From Natrinema salaciae (lineage in GTDB: Archaea; Halobacteriota; Halobacteria; Halobacteriales; Natrialbaceae): DNA of 64,000 nt. This document shows, piece after piece, positions 25,651 through 34,262 of this stretch. Positions within the stretch are counted from its first letter, which is position 1; each line of letters begins with the position of its first letter. The DNA lies in NCBI RefSeq assembly GCF_900110865.1, contig NZ_FOFD01000002.1, positions 616,835 to 680,834 of the forward strand. The letters are read 5' to 3'. Under the pieces are notes generated by a model that searched no databases, was not told the origin of the DNA, and saw only the letters and a program-made list of their open reading frames with translations. Made by a program: the position numbers and the translations under genes.

Positions 25651-26165
25651 TCTCCGTCCCTTTCTTCGTCCCGACCCTCGCTCTCGGTCCCGTCTTCGTC
25701 CGCGGTCGCGTGCTCGCGTTTCAGCGAGAGGACGGTCCGGTCGAACTCGCAGACGAGCGGCTCGTCGGGGTCGTCGATCTTGAAGGCCTCGACGTGCATG
25801 GTGACGACCCCACGCTCGCCATCGCTGGTCTCGCGCTTGTCGGTGACCGTCGACTGGACGCGGATCGTATCGCCGTGGAAGACCGGGTTCGGATGTTCGA
25901 CGTCGTCGTACGAGAGGTTCGCGACGATCGTCCCGTCGGTCGTCTCCGGAATCGAGACGCCGACGGCCAGCGACATGGTGTAGAGGCCGTTGACCAGCCG
26001 CTTGCCGAACTCGGTGTCGGCCGCGAACGCGGAATCGAGGTGCAGCGGTTGCTGATTCATCGTCATGTCACAAAAGCGCTGATTGTCGCTCTCGGAGATC
26101 GTTCGTCGACGCTCGTGCTCGATGGTCTCGCCGACCTCGAACTCCTCGTAGTACAGTCCGGTCAT
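25647..26165 (-). CDS. MaoC-family hydratase
   Basis: 172 residues, single hot-dog domain. It has the MaoC pattern: YYEEFEVGETIEHERRRTIS, the catalytic region DMTMNQQPLHLDSAFAADTE with Asn and His in place of the classical Asp/His pair, FGKRLVNGLYTMSLAVGVSI, and PVFHGDTIRVQSTVTDKRET. Such enzymes hydrate enoyl-CoA or mesaconyl-type CoA esters. The substrate is unknown; the neighbouring lipid genes suggest acyl-CoA. The start at 26165 avoids 36 poor upstream residues. It heads an operon with two PH-domain membrane proteins. Confidence 0.85.
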   Translation of the reverse strand: MTGLYYEEFEVGETIEHERRRTISESDNQRFCDMTMNQQPLHLDSAFAADTEFGKRLVNGLYTMSLAVGVSIPETTDGTIVANLSYDDVEHPNPVFHGDTIRVQSTVTDKRETSDGERGVVTMHVEAFKIDDPDEPLVCEFDRTVLSLKREHATADEDGTESEGRDEERDGE

Positions 26166-26315
26166 GGCTGTCCTGTCACGCAGGCCCCATAAAAACGCGT
26201 CGTCCGCTCCGGCGAGAACGTCTCGATCCGTCGGAGACGAGTCGAAAACGGAGACGTTCACCGGAATAGTCATTATTCGTGAGGGAATACCGTCTCTCGA
26301 GTTGTCTGAAACCGT

Positions 26316-27239
26316 ATGGGTGGGATGAGAAGACGGATAGGTGCCGTTGCGATCTCGGTCATGGTACTTCTCGCTCTGTCGACCGCGACCGTCGCTCGGC
26401 CGGCTTCCGCTGGGGCAGCGTTCGAACCCCCGTCAGAGATCCGAACGGTGACCGCGGCCGAGACGCCGACCGAGATCGGTCACGCGGCGGCGGTCCGTTC
26501 GGCCGCCGGCGAGAATACGGGCCGTCTCAGCGGACGGGTGACTGACGAAGCGGGAAATCCCATTATGGACGCGACGATCACAGTCAACGGTACCGGGGGG
26601 AAGACGACGCCGAGTAGCGACGGATACTACAGACTGAAACTCCCCGAGGGAACGTACGAGGTCACCATCTCGGCGGACGGCTTCCAGCGGGAAACGGCGA
26701 CCGTGACCGTCACGTCCTCCGATTGGGCGCGCCTCGACGTCACGCTCTCGGTGCCGACGACCGCGGTGTTCGGAACGGTGCGAAACGAGACGGGAACCCC
26801 GATCGAGAACGCAACGGTGGCGATTCGCAGTGTCGGGGCCGAGACGGTGACGCGTTCCGACGGTGCGTACGAACTGGTCGTCCCGCGAGAGCGACACACG
26901 CTCGAGGTGAGCGCGGCAGGTTACGACAGCCAGCGCGTTGTGATCGAGACGGAGAATCGTCGGTCGCTCGAGCGAAACGTGACGCTCGCACTCGAGATCG
27001 ACGAGGAAGCGAACGGCACGACGAACGAATCTGTGACGAACGAGACACCGGACAGCGATACGGCGAACGAAACGGTCGCCGAAGACGAGTCCGGTGCCGA
27101 CTCGGAACAGCCGGCTGCTGGGAAGTCTCCGTTTCTATATCGACCGCTCGACCTGCTACTGTTTGCCAGTCTGTTCCTGGCTGTCCTGGTCACAGCCACA
27201 CTCGTGGGGTTGTACCGCGACCGTTCGTACCGGTCGTGA
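26316..27239 (+). CDS. Exported membrane-anchored protein with two carboxypeptidase regulatory-like domains
   Basis: 307 residues. A signal peptide at residues 5-30 (IGAVAISVMVLLALSTATVA) is followed by two tandem CarboxypepD_reg-like beta domains: GRLSGRVTDEAGNPIMDATI to about residue 145, then AVFGTVRNETGTPIENATVA to about 225. An Asn/Thr/Glu-rich stalk follows, with many N-glycosylation sequons. One C-terminal membrane helix (LDLLLFASLFLAVLVTATLV) and a short Arg-rich tail end the protein. It is a surface protein, possibly for adhesion or binding. An ATG three codons later (26325) is equally plausible. Confidence 0.78.
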   Translation: MGGMRRRIGAVAISVMVLLALSTATVARPASAGAAFEPPSEIRTVTAAETPTEIGHAAAVRSAAGENTGRLSGRVTDEAGNPIMDATITVNGTGGKTTPSSDGYYRLKLPEGTYEVTISADGFQRETATVTVTSSDWARLDVTLSVPTTAVFGTVRNETGTPIENATVAIRSVGAETVTRSDGAYELVVPRERHTLEVSAAGYDSQRVVIETENRRSLERNVTLALEIDEEANGTTNESVTNETPDSDTANETVAEDESGADSEQPAAGKSPFLYRPLDLLLFASLFLAVLVTATLVGLYRDRSYRS

Positions 27240-27506
27240 ACCGAACACGGTCTCCCGGTTCCCCGTGAGCAACGAGGGTCCGTTTCTGTCGGGATTCCGC
27301 TCGCCGATCGATCGCGATCATCGAACGGGGTACGATCGGGATACCGGTCGTCGTCCACTCCCCGACAGCAGCCAGACACCGACCCAATCCTCGCTATCGA
27401 AGGACGATTCTGAGTCGCGGCGTCCTGTACGCCCGGCTCTCCCGGAGAAAGTGCCGTGGGGCTGTGAAGAAGTCCCCGAGAAAGGTACCGTCGACCGCTT
27501 ATTACG

Positions 27507-28907
27507 TCACTCCACCATCTCCGTCTCCTCGCCGGCGTCCTGCTGGACCCAGATCGTCTTCGTGTTCACGAACTCGCGAATCCCGTGGCGTGAGAGTTCG
27601 CGACCGTAGCCCGAGTCCTTCACGCCGCCGAAGGGCAGTCGCGGATCGGACTTGACGAGTTCGTTGACGAACGCCAGTCCGGACTCGAACTGACGGGCGA
27701 CTCGCTCGCCGCGCTCTACGTTCTCGGTCCAGACGCTCGCGCCGAGGCCGAAGCGGGTGTCGTTGGCCTTCTCGATTGCGGCCGCCTCGTCCGGAACTCG
27801 GAAGACGGTCGCGACCGGACCGAACAGCTCCTCCCGATCTGCGGGTGCGTTTTCGGGAACGTCCGTGATCACCGTCGGCGGGTAGAACGCGCCGTCGCGG
27901 TCCATCGGTTCGCCGCCAAGTTCGATTTCGCCGCCCTGATCGACGGTTTCCTGGACCTGTTCGTGGAGGTCCGCCATGAGATCCTCGCGCGCCTGCGGGC
28001 CGATGTCGGTCTCCTCGTCCATCGGATCGCCGACGACCTGCTCGTCCATCGCCTCGGTGAACCGGTCGACGAACTCGTCGTAGACCTCGTCGACCACGAT
28101 GAACCGCTTCGCGGCGATACAGGACTGGCCGTTGTTGATGAGCCGCGCCTGCACCGCCGTCTCGACGGTCTGCTCCATCGGCGCGTCCTCGAGGACGACG
28201 AACGGGTCGCTCCCGCCCAACTCGAGGACGTTCTTCTTGAGTTGACTGCCAGCCGTCTCGGCGACCGATCGACCGGCCCCGTCGCTGCCGGTGATGGTGA
28301 CGGCCGAGATGCGATCGTCCTCGATCACCGCGTCGATCTCGCTGGAGCTGATCAGGAGGGAGGTGAACGCGCCCTCGGGGAAGCCGGCCCGCTCGAAGAC
28401 GGCTTCGATGGCCCGGGCGCAGCCGGGGACGTTCGAGGCGTGTTTCAACAGTCCGACGTTGCCGGCGGCGAGGGTGGGGGCCGCGAAGCGAAACACCTGC
28501 CAGAAGGGGAAGTTCCACGGCATGATCGCCAGCACCGGCCCGAGCGGCTGGTAGGCGACGACCGTCCGCGCGCTCTCGTCGCTGGCGATGACCTCGTCCT
28601 GCAGGTGTTCCGCGGCGGTTTCGGCGTAGTAGTCGCAGACCCACGCGCACTTCTCGACCTCGTCGTGCGCCTGGCCGATCGGTTTCCCCATCTCCTCGGT
28701 CATCAACTCCGCGTACGTCGCCTCGTTCTCCCGGAGGACGTCGGCCGCCCTCGCCAGCAGCCGCTGGCGCGTCTCGATCGGGGTGTCGCTCCACTCCTCG
28801 AAGGTCTCCGTCGCCCGCTCGAGGTGATCGTCTTGCTCCTCGTCCGTGGTCTCCTCGAAGCTGTCGACCACGTCGCCCGTCGCTGGATTGGTGCTCTCGA
28901 TGGACAT
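27507..28907 (-). CDS. gabD: NAD(P)-dependent succinate-semialdehyde dehydrogenase
   Basis: 466 residues, complete ALDH fold. The general base is Glu229 in [18 protein letters not shown] and the nucleophile Cys263 in [17 protein letters not shown]. The N-terminal nucleotide segment includes [20 protein letters not shown] and [15 protein letters not shown], wording typical of the GabD/YneI group. It oxidises succinate semialdehyde to succinate, though other small aldehydes are possible. It stands alone, 267 bases from its convergent neighbour. The spacer holds nothing recognisable. Confidence 0.88.
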   Translation of the reverse strand: MSIESTNPATGDVVDSFEETTDEEQDDHLERATETFEEWSDTPIETRQRLLARAADVLRENEATYAELMTEEMGKPIGQAHDEVEKCAWVCDYYAETAAEHLQDEVIASDESARTVVAYQPLGPVLAIMPWNFPFWQVFRFAAPTLAAGNVGLLKHASNVPGCARAIEAVFERAGFPEGAFTSLLISSSEIDAVIEDDRISAVTITGSDGAGRSVAETAGSQLKKNVLELGGSDPFVVLEDAPMEQTVETAVQARLINNGQSCIAAKRFIVVDEVYDEFVDRFTEAMDEQVVGDPMDEETDIGPQAREDLMADLHEQVQETVDQGGEIELGGEPMDRDGAFYPPTVITDVPENAPADREELFGPVATVFRVPDEAAAIEKANDTRFGLGASVWTENVERGERVARQFESGLAFVNELVKSDPRLPFGGVKDSGYGRELSRHGIREFVNTKTIWVQQDAGEETEMVE

Positions 28908-29028
28908 GGCGTGATCGACGGCGACGAACTGCTTAGTACGCGGGGCTGCCTACCAAAGGGCACGGTCGATCCGTCACGATCGTTCGTTTCGCACAACCCC
29001 TATTGGCCTCGGCTCTCTAGTACCGACC

Positions 29029-29241
29029 ATGGCAATACACACGTATCACGACGATGCTCACCCGCCGCCCGAGCGGCGAAAGACCGTCCTCTTCTGTCCG
29101 GAATGCGGCCACGAAAGTCCGATTACCGGCGACTGGAACACCGACGTGTCCGGTGACGAGCGAGTGCTCGTCTGTACCGCGTGCGGCTCCGTCGTCGACC
29201 GTCGATCCCGACGTCGGACCGACGTCGTCGAAGCGACATAA
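29029..29241 (+). CDS. Small double zinc-ribbon protein
   Basis: 70 residues. Two CxxC knuckles (CPECGHESPITGDW at about residues 23-36 and CTACGSVVDRRSRRR at about 49-63) form one zinc ribbon. It is a typical haloarchaeal small zinc protein (DUF8106-like, from memory). It may bind nucleic acid or act as an adaptor; no neighbour hints at a role. It is divergent from the semialdehyde dehydrogenase. Confidence 0.78.
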   Translation: MAIHTYHDDAHPPPERRKTVLFCPECGHESPITGDWNTDVSGDERVLVCTACGSVVDRRSRRRTDVVEAT

Positions 29242-29433
29242 CGCGGGTACCAGGCTATTCTCGGTGGGTCGGATCGAGGCGTTCGTGGACCATGCGCATT
29301 CGCACCGGTCGACGGCCGTCCGCGAGCGCACGAACCGGCTGCGAGCGCACTACCGCGGGTTCTGTAGGAGTGCTGGAGCGAGCGCTGCGGGAGCACTATC
29401 GCGAGTGCTGCGGGAGTACCGCTGGGGGTCCCC

Positions 29434-29455
29434 CACCCCTCGTTCAGAGTGAAAA
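29434..29455 (-). repeat. ORB-like element, outlying copy beyond the 3' end of orc1
   Basis: On the minus strand this reads TTTTCACTCTGAACGAGGGG plus TG. It matches the copy at 30946-30967 in all 22 positions and in orientation. It lies 50 bases past the orc1 stop, 1.5 kb from the other copies. Confidence 0.75.
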
Positions 29456-29504
29456 CGCGCTCGAGCGACGTGGGGGTTTCGGATCGCCGGATCAGCGTCG
29501 CGGC

Positions 29505-30791
29505 TCAGGAAAAGGAACCCAGATTCGCGTCGCGGTTCGCCGTCGACGGGCCGTTTTCGCCGAGTCGATCGTACGTCGGTAGCTCCTCGAGCGCGGCGTC
29601 GCGGCGGACGGCTTTGACGATGTGTTTCGGGTCAGTGACGAGTCGATGCAGGAGGTAACTCCCCTGTGATCGACCGCCGCCGGTCTTCTCGGACTCGATA
29701 ACGCCGAGAAACGCCTGTTCTTTGAGCTGGCGATAGAGTCCGTTCTCGGTGATCGGATCGTTGGCGACCAGTTCGCAGATGCCGACGTAGCGCTCGTAGA
29801 TCTCGCGGGTCTTGTAGGTCTCACGATCACCGGTGATGATACGGCTCGCGAGCGCGTACAGCGCGAGTTTCGCGTGGACGGTCGCACCGCTGGTGAGCTC
29901 CTCGATTCGATTGATCTCGGCGACCTCCTGTGCCTGTTGGATGTGATCCTCGGAGACCGTCTCGCTCCCGGTGCGGCGGGCGAGCTCTCCGGCCTCCTTG
30001 AGGATCTCGATGGCCTTGCGGGCGTCACCGTGTTTCTTGGCCGCGAGGGCCGCACAGAGCTCGATCGTCCCGTCCTCGAGGACGTCGGGCTGGAACGCGT
30101 CTTCGCGGTTGCGCATGATCTCGCGGAGTTGGGAGGCGTCGTACGGGTGAAAGAACAGCTCCCGGTGCCCGAAGCTGCTGTCGATGCGCTCGTCGAGGGT
30201 CTCTCGATACTGGACCTTGTTACTGATCCCGATGACGCCGATGTAGGCGTCCGTCTTCTGTGCCTCGCGAGCGCGGGAGAGTTGCATCAGAATGTTGCTG
30301 TTGTCCAGTTTGTCGATCTCGTCCAGGATGACGATTACCGCGTCGAAGCAGTCCTCGAGAATGCCCCAGATGTGCTGGTAGTACTCCATCGTCCCGACGC
30401 CTCGAAGCGGGATGTTCTGTTCGTACCCGGTCTGTTCTTTCAGACTGAGCGCTAACTGGCGCGTGGCACGCGTCTCGGTGTTGGCTTCGGAACAGTCGAC
30501 GTAGAGAACGGCACAATCGATATCGTTACTCCGGGCGGCATCCTGGGCGCGAGTGGCGACGTGGCGAGAGATAAGACTCTTTCCGGTGCCGGTTTTGCCG
30601 TAGATCATCACGTTGTTCGGCGGGTCCCCGCGCGTGATCGCACCGACCTCGGCAGCGACGGATTGGATCTCGTCGTCCCGCCCGACGATTCGGTCCTCGT
30701 CGGGGACGTGGCCGACGTGGAGAAGTTCCTTCCGATTGAAGATGGGGTCGTGAGATTGGAAGAGCGGGTCCCCACCGGTCTGCTCAGCCAT
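29505..30791 (-). CDS. orc1: Orc1/Cdc6-type replication initiator
   Basis: 428 residues. AAA+ ATPase with Walker A GKTGTGKS (residues 65-72) and Walker B AVIVILDEIDKLDN (151-164). Sensor-1 lies in AYIGVIGISNKVQYRETLDE, sensor-2 near HGDARKAIEILKEAGELARR, and a C-terminal winged helix at about 320-415 (DRETYKTREIYERYVGICEL to SQGSYLLHRLVTDPKH) contacts DNA. The ATP-bound form binds origin recognition boxes and opens the origin. It borders the repeat-rich non-coding region 30792-31751, its likely target. A TATA box at 30814-30821 implies a leaderless mRNA. Confidence 0.95.
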   Translation of the reverse strand: MAEQTGGDPLFQSHDPIFNRKELLHVGHVPDEDRIVGRDDEIQSVAAEVGAITRGDPPNNVMIYGKTGTGKSLISRHVATRAQDAARSNDIDCAVLYVDCSEANTETRATRQLALSLKEQTGYEQNIPLRGVGTMEYYQHIWGILEDCFDAVIVILDEIDKLDNSNILMQLSRAREAQKTDAYIGVIGISNKVQYRETLDERIDSSFGHRELFFHPYDASQLREIMRNREDAFQPDVLEDGTIELCAALAAKKHGDARKAIEILKEAGELARRTGSETVSEDHIQQAQEVAEINRIEELTSGATVHAKLALYALASRIITGDRETYKTREIYERYVGICELVANDPITENGLYRQLKEQAFLGVIESEKTGGGRSQGSYLLHRLVTDPKHIVKAVRRDAALEELPTYDRLGENGPSTANRDANLGSFS

Positions 30792-30813
30792 GTTTCCGTT
30801 CTGGAAGACAGTC

Positions 30814-30821
30814 TTTATAAA
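30814..30821 (-). promoter_or_regulatory. TATA box of orc1
   Basis: TTTATAAA, centred about 26 bases before the ATG at 30789-30791, implies transcription starting at or next to the start codon. Confidence 0.6.
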
Positions 30822-30945
30822 TCTATGGAAGGTAGTTCAGACTGATAATCGAGCAATAGAGCGTCGAAAAGCGGAGTATCGTCCGTCTTCGTCCTGATCG
30901 ACCGATCTGCCGGATGCAGACTGAACTCGGCCTCGCAGTGCGACG

Positions 30946-30967
30946 CACCCCTCGTTCAGAGTGAAAA
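30946..30967 (-). repeat. ORB-like element
   Basis: Minus-strand core TCACTCTGAACGAGGGGTG preceded by TTT. It borders the AT-rich segment on the orc1 side and is inverted relative to the three copies on the far side. Confidence 0.8.
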
Positions 30968-30992
30968 CGCGGGGATGGACGGTTCGCCGAGA

Positions 30993-31040
30993 CGATTTAT
31001 TCACAGTATTGAATGTTTTGTCATCGGATTTTATTGCATC
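30993..31040. other. AT-rich segment, candidate duplex-unwinding element
   Basis: This stretch (CGATTTATTCACAGTATTGA, then ATGTTTTGTCATCGGATTTT and ATTGCATC) is about 65 percent A+T in a GC-rich genome. It lies between inverted ORB-like elements, where origins melt. Confidence 0.6.
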
Positions 31041-31045
31041 TTCGC

Positions 31046-31155
31046 GTTCACGGTAGTCGTTCTTTCGTGTTCACGTTAGCCGTTCTTTTGCGCTCACGGT
31101 GACCGTTCGAACGAAGTCGATCACGCGGTAGCCGTTTGAACGAAATCGGTCACTA
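31046..31155. repeat. Degenerate 23-base direct repeats in the origin
   Basis: Units start at 31046 (GTTCACGGTAGTCGTTCTTT), 31069 (GTTCACGTTAGCCGTTCTTT) and 31092 (GCTCACGGTGACCGTTCGAA), with a fourth looser copy near 31120-31143. The last part also contains a diverged pair, CGTTCGAACGAAGTCGATCAC and CGTTTGAACGAAATCGGTCAC. They adjoin the AT-rich segment and may be further initiator contacts. Confidence 0.65.
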
Positions 31156-31382
31156 GACGGGGCCGGTCGCTAGACGTCGGTACGTGACGAATGGTATCGA
31201 GTTGCGTTGGAGAACGCAACAAACGATATCGGGAAATCACGTCGGGAGAGTGTCAGTTCGGAAGGAATCGACGACTGCGTTCGATCGTCCGCTCTCAAGC
31301 GACCGCCCTCGAGCGTCCGCTCCCGAGCGCACTGAATGTCGTCTGTATGCCGATCCTGTTCGACCCACCCCGTCCGAACGGC

Positions 31383-31404
31383 TTTTCACTCTGAACGAGG
31401 GGTG
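31383..31404 (+). repeat. ORB-like element
   Basis: TTTTCACTCTGAACGAGGGG plus TG on the plus strand, then a further GGGG run (31404-31408). Same sequence as the copies on the orc1 side but in the opposite orientation. Confidence 0.8.
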
Positions 31405-31480
31405 GGGGTCCCGCCACGTCCTCGCTGAGCCGTCCATCGAAGAGACGGAGAACGAAGGGAAGTTAACCCGGCCAGTGTTG

Positions 31481-31610
31481 GCCGGAGTCCAGAACAGCCA
31501 GCGTCGGCCGGAGTCCAGAACAGCCAGCGTCGGCCGGAGTCCAGAACAGCCAGCGTCGGCCGGAGCCCAGAACAGCCAGCGTCGGCCGGAGCCCAGAACA
31601 GCCGGCTTCG
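31481..31610. repeat. Five 26-base tandem repeats within the origin
   Basis: Units start at 31481, 31507, 31533, 31559 and 31585. Each begins GCCGGAGTCCAGAACAGCCA, or GCCGGAGCCCAGAACAGCC in the last two. The first three are identical and the last one differs most. The period is not a multiple of three, so it is not coding. It lies between two ORB-like elements. Confidence 0.92.
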
Positions 31611-31645
31611 GTCAGAACCGAGACGGATTCGCGCCGTCGGGTTCC

Positions 31646-31667
31646 GTATCACTCTGAACGAGGGGTG
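31646..31667 (+). repeat. ORB-like element
   Basis: Core TCACTCTGAACGAGGGGTG, preceded by GTA instead of TTT. It is the most diverged of the five copies, but only in the 5' flank. Confidence 0.78.
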
Positions 31668-31729
31668 GGAACGACTCGCGTGCGACCGCCGATCTGAACG
31701 GAGTGGAACCGACCCCACGCCACCCTCCC

Positions 31730-31751
31730 CTTTCACTCTGAACGAGGGGTG
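31730..31751 (+). repeat. ORB-like element
   Basis: CTTTCACTCTGAACGAGGGG plus TG. It is the outermost copy on this side, 84 bases from its neighbour and in the same orientation. Confidence 0.8.
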
Positions 31752-31920
31752 TCCGTCGCCACGACGGCCTCCCGCCGTCGCCGACTCGAGCACTCGTCGG
31801 TGGAGGACGGCCCGCTCCGCGTGACGGTTCCCGATTCCCGCCGTTCGCGCGTCCCTCGAGCGACCGGGGACGTTCGCCGCCATACCGACGACTTTGATCC
31901 TGGACCGATAACACGACGAT

Positions 31921-32775
31921 ATGGTTCGCAGAAGCGTACTGTTCACGCCCGGTGACCGGCCCGAAATGTGTCGGAAGGCACCGACGACGGGGGCCGACGT
32001 TATCGTCTTCGATCTCGAGGACGCCGTCGCTCCACAGCGCAAGACGGAGGCCCGCGAGGCAGTTCGAGACGTACTGACCGATCCCGAGTTCGATCCCGAC
32101 TGCGAAGTGTGCGTTCGGGTCAACGCGACCGACCCGACCCGAGCAGCCGATCTCGAGGCGCTGTTCGAAGACGGGCCGATCGCGTCGCTCGAGAGCCTCA
32201 TGCTTCCGAAGGTCGGCTCGCCGGACGACGTTCGCGCGCTCGTCGACGACCTCGGCGCGGACGTCTCCCTGCCCGTCCTCGCGCTGCTCGAGAGCGCGGA
32301 CGGCGTGCTCGCGGCTCCCGAAATCGCGGCCGTGCCGGCGACCGACGCGTTGGTGTTCGGCGCGGAAGACCTCGCGGCGGACATCGGTGCGACCCGGACC
32401 GCAGCGGGGACCGAAGTACTCTACGCGCGAGAACGCGTCGTGCTCGCGGCGGCGGCGAACGATTGTCCGGCGATCGACACCATCGTGTCTGACTTCGAGG
32501 ACGAGGCTGCACTGCGCGAGGACGTCGATTTCGCGATCCAACTGGGGTACGACGGCAAACTCGCGATTCACCCTGCGCAGGTCGGGCCGATCAACGAGGC
32601 GTTCACCCCCTCGGCCGAGGAACGGGAGTGGGCCGACCGCGTCCTCGCAGCCAAACGCGAGGCCGATGCCGAGGGCCGCGGCGTGTTCGCGGTCGACGGC
32701 GAGATGATCGACGCACCGCTGATCGCACGCGCCGAACGGATCCGAAACCGTGCCGAGGCGGCGGACGAAAGGTGA
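31921..32775 (+). CDS. citE: CitE-like CoA ester lyase/thioesterase (HpcH/HpaI family)
   Basis: 284 residues, TIM-barrel of the citrate lyase beta type. It has SVLFTPGDRPEMCRKAPTTG, the metal-binding DVIVFDLEDAVAPQRKTEAR, the arginine strand CEVCVRVNATDPTRAADLEA, LPKVGSPDDVRAL, and GKLAIHPAQVGPINEAF. Family members cleave citramalyl-, malyl- or methylmalyl-CoA or hydrolyse malyl-CoA. In haloarchaea a CitE-like malyl-CoA thioesterase belongs to the methylaspartate cycle, in which glutamate also takes part. Glutamate dehydrogenase is the next gene, 108 bases downstream, but the exact reaction here is unproven. Confidence 0.87.
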   Translation: MVRRSVLFTPGDRPEMCRKAPTTGADVIVFDLEDAVAPQRKTEAREAVRDVLTDPEFDPDCEVCVRVNATDPTRAADLEALFEDGPIASLESLMLPKVGSPDDVRALVDDLGADVSLPVLALLESADGVLAAPEIAAVPATDALVFGAEDLAADIGATRTAAGTEVLYARERVVLAAAANDCPAIDTIVSDFEDEAALREDVDFAIQLGYDGKLAIHPAQVGPINEAFTPSAEEREWADRVLAAKREADAEGRGVFAVDGEMIDAPLIARAERIRNRAEAADER

Positions 32776-32853
32776 CCGAATGATCAGCATAAAAGGCGAT
32801 AGTAATAATTAAAATATATAGATCTACACTCACATGGCAGATATTCGCTACGC

Positions 32854-32858
32854 TTATA
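32854..32858 (+). promoter_or_regulatory. TATA box of the glutamate dehydrogenase gene
   Basis: TTATA in CGCTTATACATC ends 25 bases before the ATG at 32884. The mRNA is therefore leaderless or nearly so, and the gene has its own promoter separate from citE. Confidence 0.5.
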
Positions 32859-32883
32859 CATCGGGTGCCGGAATTACTCAGGT

Positions 32884-34140
32884 ATGAGCGACGATACCAA
32901 TCCGTTCGAGAGCCTCCAGTCACAGATCGAGGACGCTGCGAACTACCTCGACATCGGCGACGACGTGATCGAACGGCTCAAACACCCCGAGCGGGTCCTC
33001 GAGACGAACCTCACGATCGAACGTGACGACGGCGACCTCGAGCGGTTCAAAGCCTTCCGTTCCCAGTTCAACGGCGACCGCGGGCCGTACAAGGGCGGCA
33101 TTCGCTACCACCCGCAGGTCTCCCGGGACGAGGTCAAGGCGCTGTCGGGCTGGATGACCTACAAGACCGCGATCGTCGACATTCCCCTCGGCGGCGGCAA
33201 GGGCGGTATCGTCATCGATCCCGACGACTACTCCGAGAGCGAACTCGAGCGGCTCACCCGGTCGTTCGCGAGGGAGCTGCGGCCCATGATCGGCGAGGAC
33301 CGGGACGTCCCCGCCCCCGACGTGAACACGGGCCAGCGGGAGATGAACTGGATCAAGGACACCTACGAGACCCTCGAGAACACGACCGAACCGGGAGTCA
33401 TCACGGGGAAAGCGATCGATTCCGGCGGCAGCGCGGGCCGCGTCGAGGCGACCGGCCGCTCGACCGTCCTCGCCGCGCGCGAGGCCTTCGACTACCTCGA
33501 CAAGGATCTCGAGGGTGCAACCGTCGCCGTCCAGGGCTACGGGAACGCCGGCTGGATCGCCGCGAAGCTGATCGACGAGATGGGGGCGACCGTCGTCGCC
33601 GCCAGCGACTCGACGGGCGGCATCTACAACCCCGACGGCTTCGATCCGGTCGCCGCGAAAGACCACAAGATCGAGACCGGCAGCGTCGTCGGCTACGAGG
33701 AAAGCGAGGAGGAGCTCACCAACGAGGACGTGCTCACCCTCGACGTCGACCTGCTGATTCCGGCCGCGCTCGAGAACGCGGTCGACGCCGACCTCGCCGC
33801 CGACGTCGAGGCCGACGTCATCTCGGAGGCTGCCAACGGCCCGCTCACGCCCGCGGCCGACGAGGTGCTCGAGGGGAAAGACGTCTTCGTCATCCCGGAC
33901 ATCCTCGCGAACGCGGGCGGCGTCACCGTCTCGTACTTCGAGTGGGTCCAGAACCGCCAGCGGTTCTCCTGGTCCGAGGAGCGCGTCAACGAGGAACTCG
34001 AGACGATCATCGTCGACGCCTTCAACGCGCTGGTCGAGACCTACGAGGAACACGACCTCGAGAACCCCCGAACCGCTGCCTACGTCGTCGCGATCCAGCG
34101 CGTTGCGGACGCGTTCGAGGAAGCCGGCAGCTGGCCGTAA
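32884..34140 (+). CDS. gdh: Glutamate dehydrogenase (Glu/Leu/Phe/Val family)
   Basis: 418 residues, full length. The substrate lysine (Lys94) lies in [14 protein letters not shown] and the catalytic Lys106 in [38 protein letters not shown] supplies the catalytic Asp. The C-terminal Rossmann domain contains [20 protein letters not shown], and [20 protein letters not shown] closes the active site. It interconverts glutamate and 2-oxoglutarate plus ammonia. Cofactor preference (NAD or NADP) is not certain from sequence. It stands as a single transcription unit with its own TATA box. Confidence 0.94.
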   Translation: MSDDTNPFESLQSQIEDAANYLDIGDDVIERLKHPERVLETNLTIERDDGDLERFKAFRSQFNGDRGPYKGGIRYHPQVSRDEVKALSGWMTYKTAIVDIPLGGGKGGIVIDPDDYSESELERLTRSFARELRPMIGEDRDVPAPDVNTGQREMNWIKDTYETLENTTEPGVITGKAIDSGGSAGRVEATGRSTVLAAREAFDYLDKDLEGATVAVQGYGNAGWIAAKLIDEMGATVVAASDSTGGIYNPDGFDPVAAKDHKIETGSVVGYEESEEELTNEDVLTLDVDLLIPAALENAVDADLAADVEADVISEAANGPLTPAADEVLEGKDVFVIPDILANAGGVTVSYFEWVQNRQRFSWSEERVNEELETIIVDAFNALVETYEEHDLENPRTAAYVVAIQRVADAFEEAGSWP

Positions 34141-34262
34141 CGCACACGCGATTCGATCACCGTTGAGTTGCTCGGTTCCCTCCCGTGTATTACGTCCTCC
34201 AGTGATGTTGATTGATCACATTCCAACAAACACTTACCAACTGAACCCCCATTCATAGGGGA

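Larger units (their letters stand above)
30792..31751. other. Replication origin (oriC)
   Basis: This is a long non-coding region beside orc1. Four of the five ORB-like elements lie here, one pointing one way (30946-30967) and three the other (31383-31404, 31646-31667, 31730-31751), with GGGG runs on the outer side. Between them are an AT-rich segment (30993-31040), a cluster of 23-base repeats (31046-31155) and five 26-base tandem repeats (31481-31610). No credible gene was found up to 31920. The layout is that of haloarchaeal origins linked to cdc6 genes. Confidence 0.85.

Noticed and set aside
29242-29433. Possible small gene between the zinc ribbon and the outlying origin box
   Set aside because: Frames here are short and contain repeated GCGAG/GCGGGAG runs. 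No start signal or family pattern was seen.
31481-31610. CRISPR array
   Set aside because: The 26-base units are directly adjacent with no spacers, and no cas gene is present.
31184-31657. 157-codon frame across the origin repeats
   Set aside because: It passes through an array with a period not divisible by three and through an ORB-like element, has no promoter, and its product is repetitive by accident.
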